Source of the DNA: Drosophila persimilis
Taxonomy: Eukaryota > Arthropoda > Insecta > Diptera > Drosophilidae
Direction: 5' to 3'
NCBI RefSeq assembly: GCF_003286085.1
Contig: NW_020825298.1
Span: 6,262,001-6,326,000, forward strand
Length of the DNA: 64,000 bases
Part shown: piece by piece, positions 33,674 to 48,000 of the stretch
Numbering within the stretch: position 1 is the first letter of the stretch
Layout of the letters: each line of letters opens with the position of its first letter
Program-made: the position numbers and the translations under genes
Notes under the pieces: model-generated
The model's database searches: none
Seen by the model: the letters and a program-made list of their open reading frames with translations, nothing else
What the model was told of the DNA's origin: nothing

Positions 33674-34617
33674 GTCGCTATAACATCATAGTTTAGTTGT
33701 ATATAACCTTTAGTTCTCTATGCCCGTACCAAGATCAAATCGTTTATTTCCAATTATTTATTCCATGTGAGAAGTCAAAACTTTCAATATTTTTCGGAGT
33801 ATTTTAAATGTATTTATGTACTTGTCATTAAGTTTAGTGTTGCAAGGTGGACATGTATCGAATACACAGCTGCGCTGCCTACTGCATATTTCTGTACTAA
33901 TCTAAATCTATACGGTCCTTTATAATTTAAGAATTCTAAAAGAATTCGTCTTTAATACCTCATTATTTGTGTACTTCTGTGCTGATGAAGCAACAGGCAA
34001 TTGTGGACCTGTGGAATTACTTACTTTTATTAAAAAAAAAAAAAGATCTTTGCATCAAATGTACCTGAATCGAAGAAAGGAACCCCCAGCAAATGTGCAG
34101 ATAGAACATATAGAAACACCATAAACATTGTTCTTCATAACGCGGCTTTATTGTAATTTCAATAAATATTTATAACTTTCTAAGCACATGGATGTCTACT
34201 TATATTGCTTATGTAACGACTTTTAACTAATTGCTTTTAAACTAAAGTCTTAACCGAATTGCATTAGCCTTGAATGCATTTCAAGCCTAGGGAAATGCGA
34301 TCTATTGCACTCTCCCTGCGTCGAGAGAGACAAGAAAGGAGAAGTGTCTAACGAACCGAAAGCATAAAACGATCAGGGGATAAATCAAGAAATTAAACAT
34401 ACTCGCATGTACTTGGGCTCTTCTTTATTCATAACATTTTGTATAGGTATATTTTTTAGGTATTCTCCAATCTGTTGTTGTATCGTTACGTTAGGCTACG
34501 TTGGGGGTACGCCACTCTTAATTGAATGATTGAAATAAGACGGGCTACTTCAAATGAAATGCGACGGCCATTGCGAACTTACAAATAAATATCCAAGTAA
34601 ATTACATTTAAATTAAT

Positions 34618-34625
34618 TGAGGTAG
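34618..34625 (-). promoter_or_regulatory. let-7 8-mer seed site in abrupt 3' UTR (distal)
   Basis: The plus strand reads TGAGGTAG, so the abrupt mRNA reads CTACCTCA, a full 8-mer complement of the let-7 seed. Genetic work in D. melanogaster established abrupt as a let-7 target in neuromuscular maturation. Confidence 0.65.
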
Positions 34626-35348
34626 AAAATTACTAAAGTAACACATATGTTGGTCATAAGGCAAGTGGTTGCGACTCTTGTAGAGTCTGTCTGTGCTCAT
34701 CTTCGATTGAAACTAACCATAAACCTAGGATATAACTGAGGCATATTCGAACTAAATACATACAGGAAACGCAGCCACGGCCACGGCAACGGCAACGGGC
34801 ACTACTTACGAGTAGTACTTACATCTATCTACGGGTATGTCTCTTGCTTGCAGTGCTTCCACATAAACTAACTAATTTCTAGTATTCCTTAAGTATCGTA
34901 TGACTCTCTCTTCAAACGGCGGAGATACTGGTTCACCCCTGTTCGGTGTGGTGTGTGGTCTGATCGAGTGCTGAGTATGCTGAGGCTGAGGTATTTAATT
35001 CTCTGACAAATCCTATCCATTGTCTGGGTAAGTACAGTACAGGGTTTCTGTGTGTGTGTGTGTGTCTCTATGCTAAATGTGCACTGTATACCGTATAAGT
35101 AGTTGTATATAAATTAACATTCACTTTGTCACGTATGTATGTATATATTCTGATCCATTGCAGATCCTTAACCTATTCTGTTCAATATTGGCAAGTTTCC
35201 TGGGGCCCTGGAGTTTTCTATATATTGTATAAAGAGTACGGATATAGACAGGACGGGGACAGGACCAGTCACAACTCATGGAAGTCTAAGGTATTTCGAG
35301 GATTACACGCACACAGCACACAAAACTCATTCGTCTGCTGAGGTCTGC

Positions 35349-35356
35349 TGAGGTAG
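35349..35356 (-). promoter_or_regulatory. let-7 8-mer seed site in abrupt 3' UTR (proximal)
   Basis: A second TGAGGTAG on plus (mRNA CTACCTCA), about 670 nt after the stop codon and 730 bp from the distal site. The following TT extends the identity with let-7 to ten bases. Confidence 0.68.
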
Positions 35357-36027
35357 TTCGGTTGATGCTGGCTTTGTCCGCGAGATAGTGTTCCTGAGAT
35401 ATGGTAAGCACTGTGAATCAATGGAGTGGCTAGGCTAGACTTGGAACTTGGAAGGCTATTATCGTATGCTTATATCATAGGTAGGCATACTCGGATTCTA
35501 GCTGTGGCATGCATGGCACATCTGAATAAACATTTGAGTTCCTCTGTCGGATACTAACATACTTTAAATGCGACGGATCGGTTCTGAGGGATGGGGGCAT
35601 AGGTGTTTTTGTATGTATTTACAGGCTGGTTCTTCGCTTTCAATGTGAAATCTATCTTACGACTAAAAGGGTACTCTAGGGGTTTAGCTTTCTCCTGTCA
35701 GGGCTCGTTTCGGGGATATCCATCCCCTTCATCAATTGTATACACAACAGGTACATGTGTATATTTATACATACATTATATAGTATATATGTATGGGTAG
35801 TTTAAAAGCACAACATTGAATTCTACTAGGCCAGCTCTGGCAGCGGCACAAATATGATTTTTCCTAGTCCTAGGTCCGTATCTCTATCGTATTGTATCGT
35901 ATTTGTATCGTATTGTACACATAAACTGGTATACATGTGGATAAGGCTACTCGTTACATATGTTCCATGGGTATTCGGTATACAACTGTTGATGCAATGA
36001 CACTCTGACACTCCTGCTGCTGCTCCC

Positions 36028-39000
36028 TTATGTGTTGTGCACGCCCTCGTCCTCGGAGTAGTTCTCCTCAACATCCGAGTTGGCCACCTCGTTGTTGCTG
36101 CCCGACTGATTGTTGTCCAGGCCCAGATCCATGGGCTCTGAGCCCTCTCTCCGCATCTCCCCATCATTGTCCGCATCGTCCAAGTCATGCCCGTGCATCC
36201 GGCCGCCAGAGTTCAGCGCCAGTGGGCCCTGGGCTGGATCCTGGTCGTGGCGCAGAATCGGTTCTATCGACAGGCCCGGTCCGCTCTGGCCAAAGGCGGG
36301 GTTACCGGCGGCCAGCTTGCTCAGATCGAATTGTCCGGGCAGCAGGCCAGGCGGCAGGTTCTCCAGACTGTGACCCATGGCATTCAGTTGCGCCATCTTG
36401 GCCCGCAGAGCCGCTGCTGCAGCCTGTTCCTGGGACATGCCCATGCCTGGAATGCGGAAAAAAGAAGATTCTTGTTAGAAAAGAGTCGCCTGATGGCAAG
36501 AGCTCTGCTCCAAAACTCACCGAACGTGTTCTCCGTGATGAACTGCAGGTAGGTGTCCAGCAGGGACTGGCCCGCAGCATTGCTGGTGGGGATCTGCACG
36601 CCCAGATCCTTGGGCTGGCCCAAAGCAGCCGCTGTGGCCGCTGCCGCGGCAGCCTCGTTTCGCATCCGCGAGATGGTGGTGTTGGCGTGCCCGAAGTTGC
36701 TCAGGAGACTCTCGTGGTAGCGACTGAGGTCGCTGTTGCTGCCACCCATGCCGTACAGGCCGTTGCCCACGGTCAGGTCCTCGGGGTCCTCGTCGGAGTC
36801 CTCGCCATCGTCCAGTGGTCCGCCGCTGGCGTTGCTCAGATCCAGCTTGGCCCCGCCACTGCCACCGCCGCCTCCTCCGCCACCACCACCGCCGCCGCTG
36901 CTGCCACTGCCGCCGGTGGGCGAGGCTCGGGCGCGCAGCTCAGCGGGCGATATCTTGACCCCGGCCTTGGCCAGGAGCCGCGAGGCGAGGTCCGGATCGA
37001 AGGGGCTGGGCATCGGCAGCACGGGCAGGTCCTTGGTGGAGATGCCCCGATGCTGGCGCGACATGTGCGAGTGCAGCGAGTTGCGGGACTTGGCCACAGT
37101 GCCGCACAGGACGCACCGGTAGCCGGGGCAGACGGTGTGCTTGTCCTCCAGATGGGTGCGCAGGGTGTGGGCCGAGCGGTAGATCTTGCCGCATTTCGGG
37201 CAGGGACGGGGATCGGTGGCACGGACGCGCATCTCCAGGGATCTTCGGGACACTGCAGAGAAGAAAATGGATGATGAATATTAGATGATTCGATTCACTC
37301 GGTAAGGGCTTCACTTAGAGTTCAATGAAAAGTCGGCTCGTCTTCGTTTGCTCTTTATTGTTCACCAAAATATATTTGCCATCTCCGAAAACACATCTTC
37401 TCATAGTCGGCCGCCTCCACACACCGCCACACATGTGGCAGATACTCGTACCAGATACATTTCATCATCCACACTCTCAAATAATTTGCAAACTAAAATG
37501 GCATACGAATCACATACCATCCGATCCGATCGGATCGGATCTGTGTGGTTTTCTCGTCTTTTTTCTATATGCTTTATAAACTACAATTGTAAAATTGTCC
37601 GCTTCGAAATGGAACTTATATGTTTAATCGAGCCTCAAAGTTGATCGATTTCTTGGGCTAGTTTTGCTCAAGTTTCGGTTTTTGGTTTTCGGTTTTAGTT
37701 TTTTTTTTTTGATTAACATTATAGGAACCTTTTTACGTATGTTTTCCATCTGCTCTTCTGTATTTAGTACTTAAAGCCGGCCGCCAATCGAATGGAATCA
37801 AATCAAAATCAAAATCAAACACAAAAGATATCCAAACAAATCATCCATCAATTTTGAACTTTTCTCTAATACAAATCCTTTACGTTTAGTTTTTCTTATT
37901 TCCTTCGTTTTTTTGTTGTTTGTTTTTGTTTGGCTAAAAATATATTATGCAGGCACATTCTATTTTGTTTCAGTATCAATATTCATAATAACTACTTCAT
38001 CGTTTTTCATATATCGTATATATAATTTTGTGGTTTGCTTGGTTTTAGCTCATTATCTACATAGTTTCTCCAACCTCTCTATGGCTTAATACGTCTTAAT
38101 ATGTCTGCTTATGTAATTCTATCAATTAATATTATTATATTTCTGGTTGTGTGTGTTCTTTAATTGGGTTTTTTTTGGTATTGGTTTTAATCATAATACT
38201 GCACATATTTTACTGGAGTTTACTGGCGTTTTATTCTACACAATCTGGCCCTGTAAATCAATTCAAAGTTGTTTATTCAAGGGCAAACATATCAGAGCTT
38301 TAGTTGTCTGCATTTTTCATATATATATAGTACTATATTGAATATAGGAACGTAATAATTGTTGTAAGTATCCTAACCCAAAAGCGATCGATCGATCCTC
38401 CACTGTCGGCTAAGAGGCTTCTCTGGAATCTACAGTCCATCTAAAGCTCATCATCCTTCTGCTGTTTTTCCTTCCTTCGAGTGATTCCGAATTAGAATGG
38501 CAAATGGGTGACTACAAGGAGATTTAAACTGATTGAAACCATTCCATTATTATCCTCTGTTTCTGTTTCTGTTTCTTCAGACAAATTGAAACCTTCTAAA
38601 GATCATTCCTTTTGTCGAACAATGATCCCATAAGTGAATAGATTTTAAATGGAAACTGATTGAACGCCTTTTGGTGTGCTGGAAGAAGGAAGGAACTGCG
38701 GATGGCTGACTGTTTGGGCAGCGGCACTGAGCCCTGGGCCAGTAGTTGGCCTATAGGAAAGGACCCAGTGCGCTCGCAAATTAGTTACGGAATCAGTGGA
38801 TGTCGACCGTCGCCTTTGACTTGCACTTGGACTACTTTTGGCTATCTACGATAGATGCGAGTGTGTCTCGAGATTGGGTGTTAGAGCTAGATTCGATTTA
38901 TTGTCGCCATTGAGTGACTGAAAGCAGCAACCTAGAAAGCTTTACGGGGAGTACGAGTACGAGTACGGATACGGAGTATTACAGGGCTGGCGCCGCCTCG

Positions 39001-42000
39001 CAGTTTCATTTGAAGTCCGGGCCGCCGGCGAAGGGACCGCCCGACGAGCGCATGGCCTTCATCTTGGCCCACTGGAGGGTGTGCTTGATCCGCATGTGGT
39101 TCCGCACGGAGTTCGGATGGGCGAAGCGCCGTCCGCACTCGATCACCGGACACACGGGACTGTCGCGCGGGTAGTGCCGGTCCAGGTGCTGCCTGAAGAC
39201 GCGCTGCTCCAGCGGCGTCTCGCACAACGGACAGGGCAGCATATAGTTGCTGCTGCTGCTGCTGTTTGGCCCGCTTCCCGCCGTGCTGGTGCCCGGCACT
39301 GGCCCGGGTCCGGGGCCGGGCACAGGTCCTGGTCCCGGTCCCAGTCCGGGTCCCTGTCCCTGTCCGGACCCATTGCCATTTCCCGGACTGACTGTGGCCG
39401 CCGAGGCGGCTGTGGCACTGGCTGCTGCTGCAGCAGCGGCTGCCACGGCCGCCGCCGAGGTGTTCTGGAAAAGTTCGGGAAAGTCCCGGGATCGGCTGAG
39501 GGCAATGGTGCGGGCCATGAACAGATTGGCGGTCAGCTGCTGCTGGTGCGACACGGACACGGACTGTTGCAGCTCGTCCAGATATTGCTGCTGCTGCTGT
39601 TGGTGTTGCTGCTGCTGCTGGGCTGCCTCGTGACGGGAGTGCTGGAGCTGCTGCTGCTGCTCCTGCTTCAGGAGCAGGGTCTGATAGAGGGTGGACTCGC
39701 TGGACTGCCGCGTCCGCTTCATGGTCAGCGATATGGCCGAGGAGGCCGACGACGAGCGGTCGTCCTCGTCGTCGTTGTTGGTGTGGTTGTTCTGGTTCTG
39801 GTTCAGGTTGCTGCCGGCATGGAGGAGGTTCTCCTCCGGATCGTGCTCCTCCTCGCTGTCGTTCCAGGACCGTGCCGAGGGCGTGGGCGAGGAGTTGGCC
39901 GAGCGGTTCCTTTTCCTCTTGTTGTGATTCGTATTGGAATTATTATTGTTGTTGTTGTTGTGGTTGTGGTGCTGGTGAGGATTGTGCTGGTGGTGGTGGT
40001 GCGTCGGATGGTGGTGCTGATGGTGCGACTGGTGGCTCCTCCGCTGCTCTGCGAACAGCTGCGACAGCTGCGGCCTCTGCATGATCTTCGCCAGCTTGCT
40101 GGCCCCCGGGCGACGGTCCGCGGCATGCGCCTCGTGCGGCTGCGGCTGTGGCTCCTCCTCCGCCTCCGGATCGACGGTCTCCTGCTTGATGCTGTTCTTG
40201 GCATTCAGGAATGTGCCTGCGATGGTCGACAGGTCGTTAGTGTCCAGCACGTGGGGGAGAAAGTCGGGAGGAAGTCAATGTGAAATCAAAAATCAGAAGC
40301 AAGCTAAAGGATATCTTTTTCTCTCAGTTCGATTTCTGCTCCTCCTTCAAATTTTGATGTACAGTGGTGGGAGGAGGACTGGGGAGGGGGAAAGAGTGTG
40401 TGTGTATCTGGGAGATAGATTCTTCGGCGGCAGCAGCAACAACAACAGAACAGCAGAACTGAATCAAACCTCCTCTACAGATTTCGTAATTCCAATTTTC
40501 TGGTGCCAATTTTCGAGAGATTTTTCAGGTTTTCAACATTTTCTTAGAGTGCCAATTCGTTATGGAAACATTCAGTTCTTACAGTTAGGATTGCCTGCGG
40601 CGGAACACACACACGGATCGTCGAGGTTTTAGCCAATTGTTTTTTCTTGATTGATTGATTGTTGGTTGATTGTTTGAGCCAATTACAGAAGGTTTATAGA
40701 TATATCTTATGGAATATTAAAGTTTAAGTATGATATAACAGATATAGTACGAGGCAGGCAGGCAGGCAGGCAAAATAATTATTCAAATATAGTACAAAAG
40801 AGTGCAAATAATCTAGGAAAACAGAAATCATAGGTTTTATTCACAATCTATTTAATCGGTTTTGCAGTGAAACTCACAAATGGGGGACTCTTTTATCTGG
40901 GAGTAGTATTCAGCTCCATATAGTTCGTGTTTCTTAGAGCTAAAGGGAGTACAGTGCGTGGATAAAACTATAAGACCCAAAGACATGCATGGGAGATGGA
41001 AGTAGAAATACCAGTCAATATATAGAGTTCATTATTTATCGTTTATTGAATACAACCCATCGAAAATTCAAGGATATAGCTCCCTATACTATAAAGAACG
41101 CTTGGGATCGTTGTTTCCGATACTTTACTCATATCTGCGTGAGCAAGGACAGCGAGTGAGCCCGGGGTGAGCGCTCCAGTGTTGGTAAGCGAGTGTGCAG
41201 TGGATTTTCCCCCTAATAACCTAATATTATTCGATATCACCCCTAAAAAAACTCAAAATTCAAGAAGCTTAAGCAGTGATCGTTTAATCCTCAAATTTGT
41301 ATCTACCCTATGCCGCTGAAACGCACTGTACGGGTATTAATGCGCCGCAAAAGTAGAATCCATGCAGAAAGGGTGGATTTGTGGAATGGTGGACTATTGG
41401 ATGCATGGCAAGGAGTGGAGGAAGGGCCTGGCGTATCGCGTGCCACAGAACCATTGCCGGTTTGGACGGGACTATATTCCATATTCTATATATTCTATAT
41501 GCGGCTGGTGTCTGTATAGTATAGCCATGTGGCGTGCAAGAACACACCTGGCCTCGAAAGCAGATCCATCTTGTGCACTGTGGCACTCTGGCACTCGCAC
41601 TCCACGCTCCCATTTCCACTTCCACTTCCATTTCCATTCTGATTCCGTTTCAATATTCGATAATAATAAATATTGAAAAATAAAACGCAATTTAATGTAT
41701 AGAAAATTGCCAAGGCCCAGGACCTAGACCAAGGCACAGCCCCTGCGGCCCCAAAAATATTGAGTCATTTTGTTGGATGGCCAGAGATTTGCATAGGCGG
41801 GGTGTTGGGTGTCCATGGGTGTTTATGGGTGTTTATGGGTGCGGGTCATGCATGACGCAAGGCGACCCCAAAAACTGAAATCAAATTAAACAATTTAGTT
41901 CTGGCTTTGTGCGTGACAACTCAAGGGAGAAGGCAAACCAAACAATTCCGATGCATAAATATATATCAAGTGAAAAATACAATAAAATGCAATCGAATAA

Positions 42001-45000
42001 AATTGAAAATACAATATGCAATAGGGCCCTCCCTCCCTCCGCCTCTACTGAGTCCTGTCCATCCATTGCCATGTGTATAGCCGGCTCTGTCTTTCGCACG
42101 GGGTTTCGGATATAGTTAGATGCACATAAAACATGCATGGTCGCATCACAGTTTTCTTCAGTGAGCATCCTGAGGTCCTCGTCGATTGGCCGAAACTCAA
42201 GTGCAGTGGATGGGACAGGACACGACAGCCCAGGACAGTAGTAGGGCTAGGACCCATTCAGGATGGGACAGGACAGGACAGGACAGGACAGGCCAGGCCA
42301 GGCCAGACGCAGCCAGTTCTGGGCTGGGCTGGCCTGGCGATCTCCTTTGACTAGCCAAGCACATCTCGAATTTGTCACATTTGAGGAAACCGAAAGGATG
42401 CAAACCGAGTAACCGAGTATCCGAGTGTGTGTGTGTCCTGCCTGCCTGCCTGCAAATGACAGCCACAAGAACAACAGGGACAACCGCTGCCGAGGACATT
42501 GTGTCTTTGTGTGTTTGTATGGCCCCGGATCAAATCAGGCGTAAGATTTCCCCCTTAGCAAGTGCATTTTTTGTATGGCTGCTTCTCGAAAGATGCGATG
42601 CGTTCTCCACACACACACACGGGGGGGTCGTAGGGACACGTGTAGGGAAAGGGCTTTGCAGGATCTCCTCGGCCTTTGGCTGGGGCTCGAGGTGGAGGTC
42701 GAGGTGGCCGTGTGCGTTGGTCTGTGCGTAATTTCGTAACCATTTTGGTGCGTCTCCACCGCTCTGGTTGCCCCTCTCCCCTCGTCATCTGTGGCTGTGC
42801 ATAATTAATGAGATATAAAATGCATAAACCAATTTTGCAAATAATTATGCACCCATATGAACTATTTTTGGAAATCACAAAGAAAATGAAACCCAAGCTG
42901 AGAGGAGGAGAGGGCTCATATCCTTCCTTTCAAGGAACAATTTTTCACAGAAACAACAAAAGAATCTGCAGATATAGCCACTCTATCCATACGAATCAAA
43001 AATCCTAGGAAAGTTGGTACAATTATGTTTTTAATCCACCAATTTTGAAGGACAAACGCGTTGCAGATGCCGTGTGAAAATTATAAAAGTAGGCAGTCAC
43101 CAAGTCGCGGGTTTTTGAATTTTTTAAAAAGATTTTGGTGTTATTTTGCGAAATCCCAGTATGAGAAAGTGATCTACTTTTCCAGGCCTACAGGCCTCAT
43201 TTTCTAAACGTGGAAGGTGCATACAAAAAAATGGTATTATGGAATCATTTCTCCAGCTAATTCTTGGTTCGAAAATTGCCTTTTATTTCATAATCAGCTA
43301 GTCTCCAGATATTCCTGGGTGTGTTGAGACGTGGGCTTGGTGAGGCCCTGCCACTGGCCCATCAATTATGGACGCATGCGAGGGAGTTTTCTGTGCCAAT
43401 TCACCTTTGGGTTATGCAAGACGTTCCAGCCATCGACTGACATCCGTATATCCTTGTATCTGCACCTCCGCACCCACATCAATTACCTGAGCGGAGCGGA
43501 GCATTCAATCGGAGCGCGACGGCAATCAGTCTCGGGGAGCAGAGCAGAAAGGACCACGGCCTGGTGGTGGTCTGGTCTGGCTGCAAATCCAAACCCAATC
43601 CGCGTTGCGGACTCGCATGTCGCTGGCCTGTTAGCGGCAATAGGAATTAGCTTTATTAAAGATAAAGCGTCTCGGGTAACATTTCCTTTCGCGCCAAGGG
43701 GCCATTATATCGAAGCAGTCCTGCCCCCAGCCCGGACTGGACTCGTTTTGCATTTCGTAAATGAACTCTCCCGATGCCCAGGATATACTCGAAGGGGGAG
43801 GGGGCTGGGGTGCCGGCAAATAATGAATTTTTCTATATAAATCACTCCCGTCAATGGGCCTGGCCCATTGATATTATTATGGCTCTGGCTCTGGCAGCAA
43901 ACATACATATATCTCTCCCAAAGGCGCTTTGTCTCTGTCCGTGGGGTCAAAGGGTTGCACGCCCCCGAAAGGAGGGTGCGTCGTAGGTGTGTTTAACGGT
44001 CATTTCCCGATGTCTTGCGATCGTTATCACCTCGCTTATTATTATTATTGCTATTGTTATTGCTGTTATGCATATTTTCTCTTGTAATTTTGTCGGGGAG
44101 AGGCGGCAGGGCCTTTGTTCTTATTGGAATTTATTACTTAATAAGTTTTTTTCTTGTTTGCGGGGAGGAAAATGGTTATTTTTCGATGGGGTGGCTAGAG
44201 TCCGGCTTTTACGAGCACTGCTCACTCAGCACAAAATGTTGGTTGCTTTTGAATTTTTGAGAGGCCAAATCGGACATCTTTTGGCCGATAATAAAACTAT
44301 AAAGCCTCGGCCGGACATTGGGTTTTTATTAATTTTTATGGTCCGTTTTATTTGCGCGCAAGTTTATCAACGAATTTTTGCAATAAAACGGGTAAATAGA
44401 TGCGAAATCTCGCATACACTGGGGGAAAATCAGGAAGGAGTCCAGAGAGAGGGAACACCAGGAAGTAGTCCTCAGAGAGGGAGGAAACCTCGAGGACTTG
44501 AGGCAAAAGCTATGAGGGGAAAGAGACGTCTCTATGTGGGCAGCTCATTCCTATAAAGGCAGATATCCTCCCAAAGAAATGTTAGGATTTTTCCATATTT
44601 GTATTCTTACTTTTCGGAATAGAATAGATTATGGGTCCTTGGCATTTCAGATCTTCCTTCCAGCACAACATTTTCGCTTGTTCTTTCTAGCCTTTCCTCT
44701 CAGTGTACTTCTCGAGCATCTGACAGCCACAAAAATTAATCCCAGCCAATTGGCGGCGTCCTGCAGGCAGGGTCTCTGGTTCTCGCTGGGTCTCTGCAGT
44801 TTTACGATCTCTCTGGCCCCGCGAAATAGTTGTGATTGAATTATGGATAAAGTGAATTACTCCGTCCGTCCCGTGCGTCCCAGCCGTTTCTCGATTTCAT
44901 ATGAGAGTGTCGTAAAAATCGTTGACCGAATTCATTAGATACGCAGCCCTGGGGTGGGGGGGCTGGGGGCCGCAGTTAATTAGCTTTTCAGGATCGGGGT

Positions 45001-48000
45001 ATGGGCTAAGATTTATCGCTGGAAAACCCACTTTAGATTCGAGACGCTGCCCAGATGTCAGGACAATCCATCTCTGCATTTGTTTATCTTATAAGTAAAT
45101 GCCACCAAAACAGTTTGCCAAAAAAATGGCAAAGTTTTGTCCTTTTTTCGTGCTGGGGTGGGGGTGGGGGTGCCCGGCCACGTACGGCCTGGCAAAAGCC
45201 AAACGAAATGTTGTTTAAACTTTGCAAACAAGTTTGCTTGTTCTCTTTTCTTTTCTTTTTTCTTTTCCACTTGCTTGCTTTTCTTTTCTTGGGGCTTTGT
45301 GTGGGCGTCTTCGCATCTCGGATTCGCATTCGCATTCCCTCATAGATAGCATTTGAAATTGAAAGCGAAATTGCCGTTGAGCACATGTGTGACGACAGGG
45401 GGGGAGGGGGAGGCAGGCAGAGGGCTGGGTGGGGCCGACACCGAGTGATATATGAACTGGCAGTCGAAGGCGGACTACTACCCGGCACTACCGACATCAG
45501 CATTGACATCGACATCGACATCGAGTGCGACATCGACCCAACGCCCCACCGCCCCCCCTCCCCCACCCCCTCGCCGAAAACTGTAAGTGCCGCCAAATGC
45601 ATATTCAAGGCGGACACATGCCAAGATCGAGCACAACTTTTTGTCTGTGTACATAGACAGGGGAGTGGGGAGGGGTATGTGGGGACGCAGATGTCGGACC
45701 AGGTTTAGGTCCTGGCTCCTGGGCCCTGGGTCCAGCTCGTTGGCCTGTGACGAATGTTGATGATGGCCCCGCAACGATAATGCTGTTTGTTTGTTTTGTT
45801 TGTTGTTTTTTTAACTTTTGAAATGAGAAAACTTTTGGCATCTCTCGAACGTGTTTTTAATATGTACAGAACGTTGAGCGATTGAAAGGATTTCTGACAT
45901 ATCTAATCTCTAACAGCATATGGACTCCAGCGGTCAATGGTGGGCCAGGGGGTGGACAGGGGGACACATATTTGTATCCGATTATGTTTAAGATACTTTA
46001 AGGTATTATTTAGACAAGGGGATCATCTGGCTGAATTAAATCCTTTTTTGACTAAAAGATCTCTTGGAATCTCTCTCTCTAGTGCTCCACTGAAGAAGGA
46101 TGCACTCCAAAAAGATATAGTACGGCACTGAGGCGCAGGATATCCCCCTACCCCGAAGGCCTTAGCCGCCAGGTAAGCTCTCCTTGTATTCAGAAACCAT
46201 ATTAAAATGTCCTCCTCGGGGGTACAATTGCCATTCCTAATGTACTTTTAACACATTTTTAATTGTTGCAAGCCCTGCTAATATGCTGCCCGCGACTGTC
46301 GGAGGCCCTAGTGTGCGAGCACAAAAAGTGCTGCCTACTTTTGCGGGCACTTGCAACCAAAAATCGAAATTAGCCTGGGCTTAAACGATGGGTGGAAAGG
46401 CCGCTCTTGGAGAGCTGCTGGTTGGAGGCCATAAATTAGTCACGGCCCCAGATGTGGGTGGTCCAGTCGGGACACACACACATGCACCAAGATAGTGGAA
46501 AGCAGAGAGAGAAGCGAAGAGAGAGAGAGAGAGAGAGAAAAGTTAAAAAGGATAAATCGCTTGTGTTCATCGCTCTTCGCACATAATAAATGTATCTTTT
46601 ACTTGCGCCACATGAGGAGTTTGGCCGGGCGTAAGTAACTCCGGGTCCTTGGCCAAGTGTACACCCACACACAAACACCCACACACAAACACCCACACAC
46701 ACACACATAGAGTGTAAGATAGAGAGAGAGAAAGGCATGCATGTATGTATGAGTTGTATATAAAGTTAACAGCATTTGGCTATCTTTTTGCAATTGATGT
46801 ATTACACATAAAAGTTTTCAGCTCGACCCGCACTCACGCACACACCCATCCAAGCATCCTCCAAGTCCATGTACTCGTACATATGTATGTATGTATTATC
46901 TATCTCTGCCACATGTGTGTGTGTTTGTGCCGCAAGACGTCCAAGACATCCACGACCACGTCCGCAAACAAAACGCACGCATACAATTACACAACTCTTA
47001 CGTGTCGGTGTCGGTGTGTATGTGTCTGTGTGTGTGCGCCATGAGTGGGTCGTGGGACCAGAACGGACAGGGTTAGGTGGGTGGTGGGTGGTGGTGGGGG
47101 GGGGGGCACAGAAAAGGAATATTGTTAACCGACTACAAAATAAATACGAAAACTTTTAATGCCCCCGGCTGCCAAGGCAAACGTTGAAAAATGCTTTGCC
47201 ACACACACATGAACCCAAGACACACACACACACACACACAGTTAGACAGCAAACACCCACACACAGACAGACAGCTGTGGACGGACGTTGGAAGAAGAAC
47301 GTCTTCGGACTCATTGCCACTTGCTAAACTTAACTGCAGGACATACAAACACACACACGAGCACACATACATACAGACAGACAGAATCAACTACACTTGT
47401 GGGTAGAGGGGGGTGGGAGAGCTGTCTCTCTCTCTCTCTCTCGCTCTGGCCCTGTGTGTGTGTGCGTGTAAGGACATATGCATGTGAACCCTTCGCCTTC
47501 TTCTCTACACAGCCCCCCACCCCACCCCACAGCCTCACCCATAACTCATCTATCAATTTTCACGTACTTGGACCGCAGTTGCTTCTGCCCTCAGCCCTCA
47601 GTCCTCAGCCCTCCGACACCGCCACAGCCACTGTCTGCGTCTGAGTTGGGGTCTGGCGGCTGGGCCTTTGGTGTCCCTGGGCCTGTGCTGCTTGGTTTCG
47701 TGGTGATTGTGCCTGGACCGAAGGCGTCTTATTGCCGAAATGTAGCCTTTTGCCATCTTCCCCATGGGCACAAGGGGCCCGCAACGGGGCACAGTGGTGC
47801 GGAAAGCCAAGGAAATGGTTACACCCCACACTTTAGGTTTAAGGAAGAACCTCAGTTGTGCCACAGTGGAGGTCAGAAGGGGAAGAAACTATAACTCGAA
47901 CTATGGAATCCCTTGGAATTGGATGTACTATATCTTTGATAAATATACATACGAAAGGCCCTTCGTTAGGAAGGTAAAGCCTAACTATTATTGGATCATA

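Larger units (their letters stand above)
33674..36027. other. Convergent 3' UTRs of the kinesin and abrupt
   Basis: No coding sequence. Minus-strand AATAAA signals for abrupt lie at 34152-34147 and 34429-34424, implying a 3' UTR of up to about 1.9 kb. A plus-strand AATAAA at 34161-34166 could end the kinesin mRNA, so the two 3' ends may overlap. Two let-7 seed sites lie in the abrupt 3' UTR (listed separately). Confidence 0.55.

Noticed and set aside
36030..37274. Plus-strand ORF of 414 codons
   Set aside because: It is the antisense shadow of the abrupt last two coding exons, running through their intron; composition is GC-driven and no domain is seen.
39081..40283. Plus-strand ORF of 400 codons with Leu/Val runs
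   Set aside because: It is antisense to the abrupt alternative exon; the runs are complements of Asn, Gln and His repeats.
46430..47560. Cys/Val/Thr/His-rich frames near the CA and TG runs
   Set aside because: They are translations of dinucleotide microsatellites in several frames, not genes.
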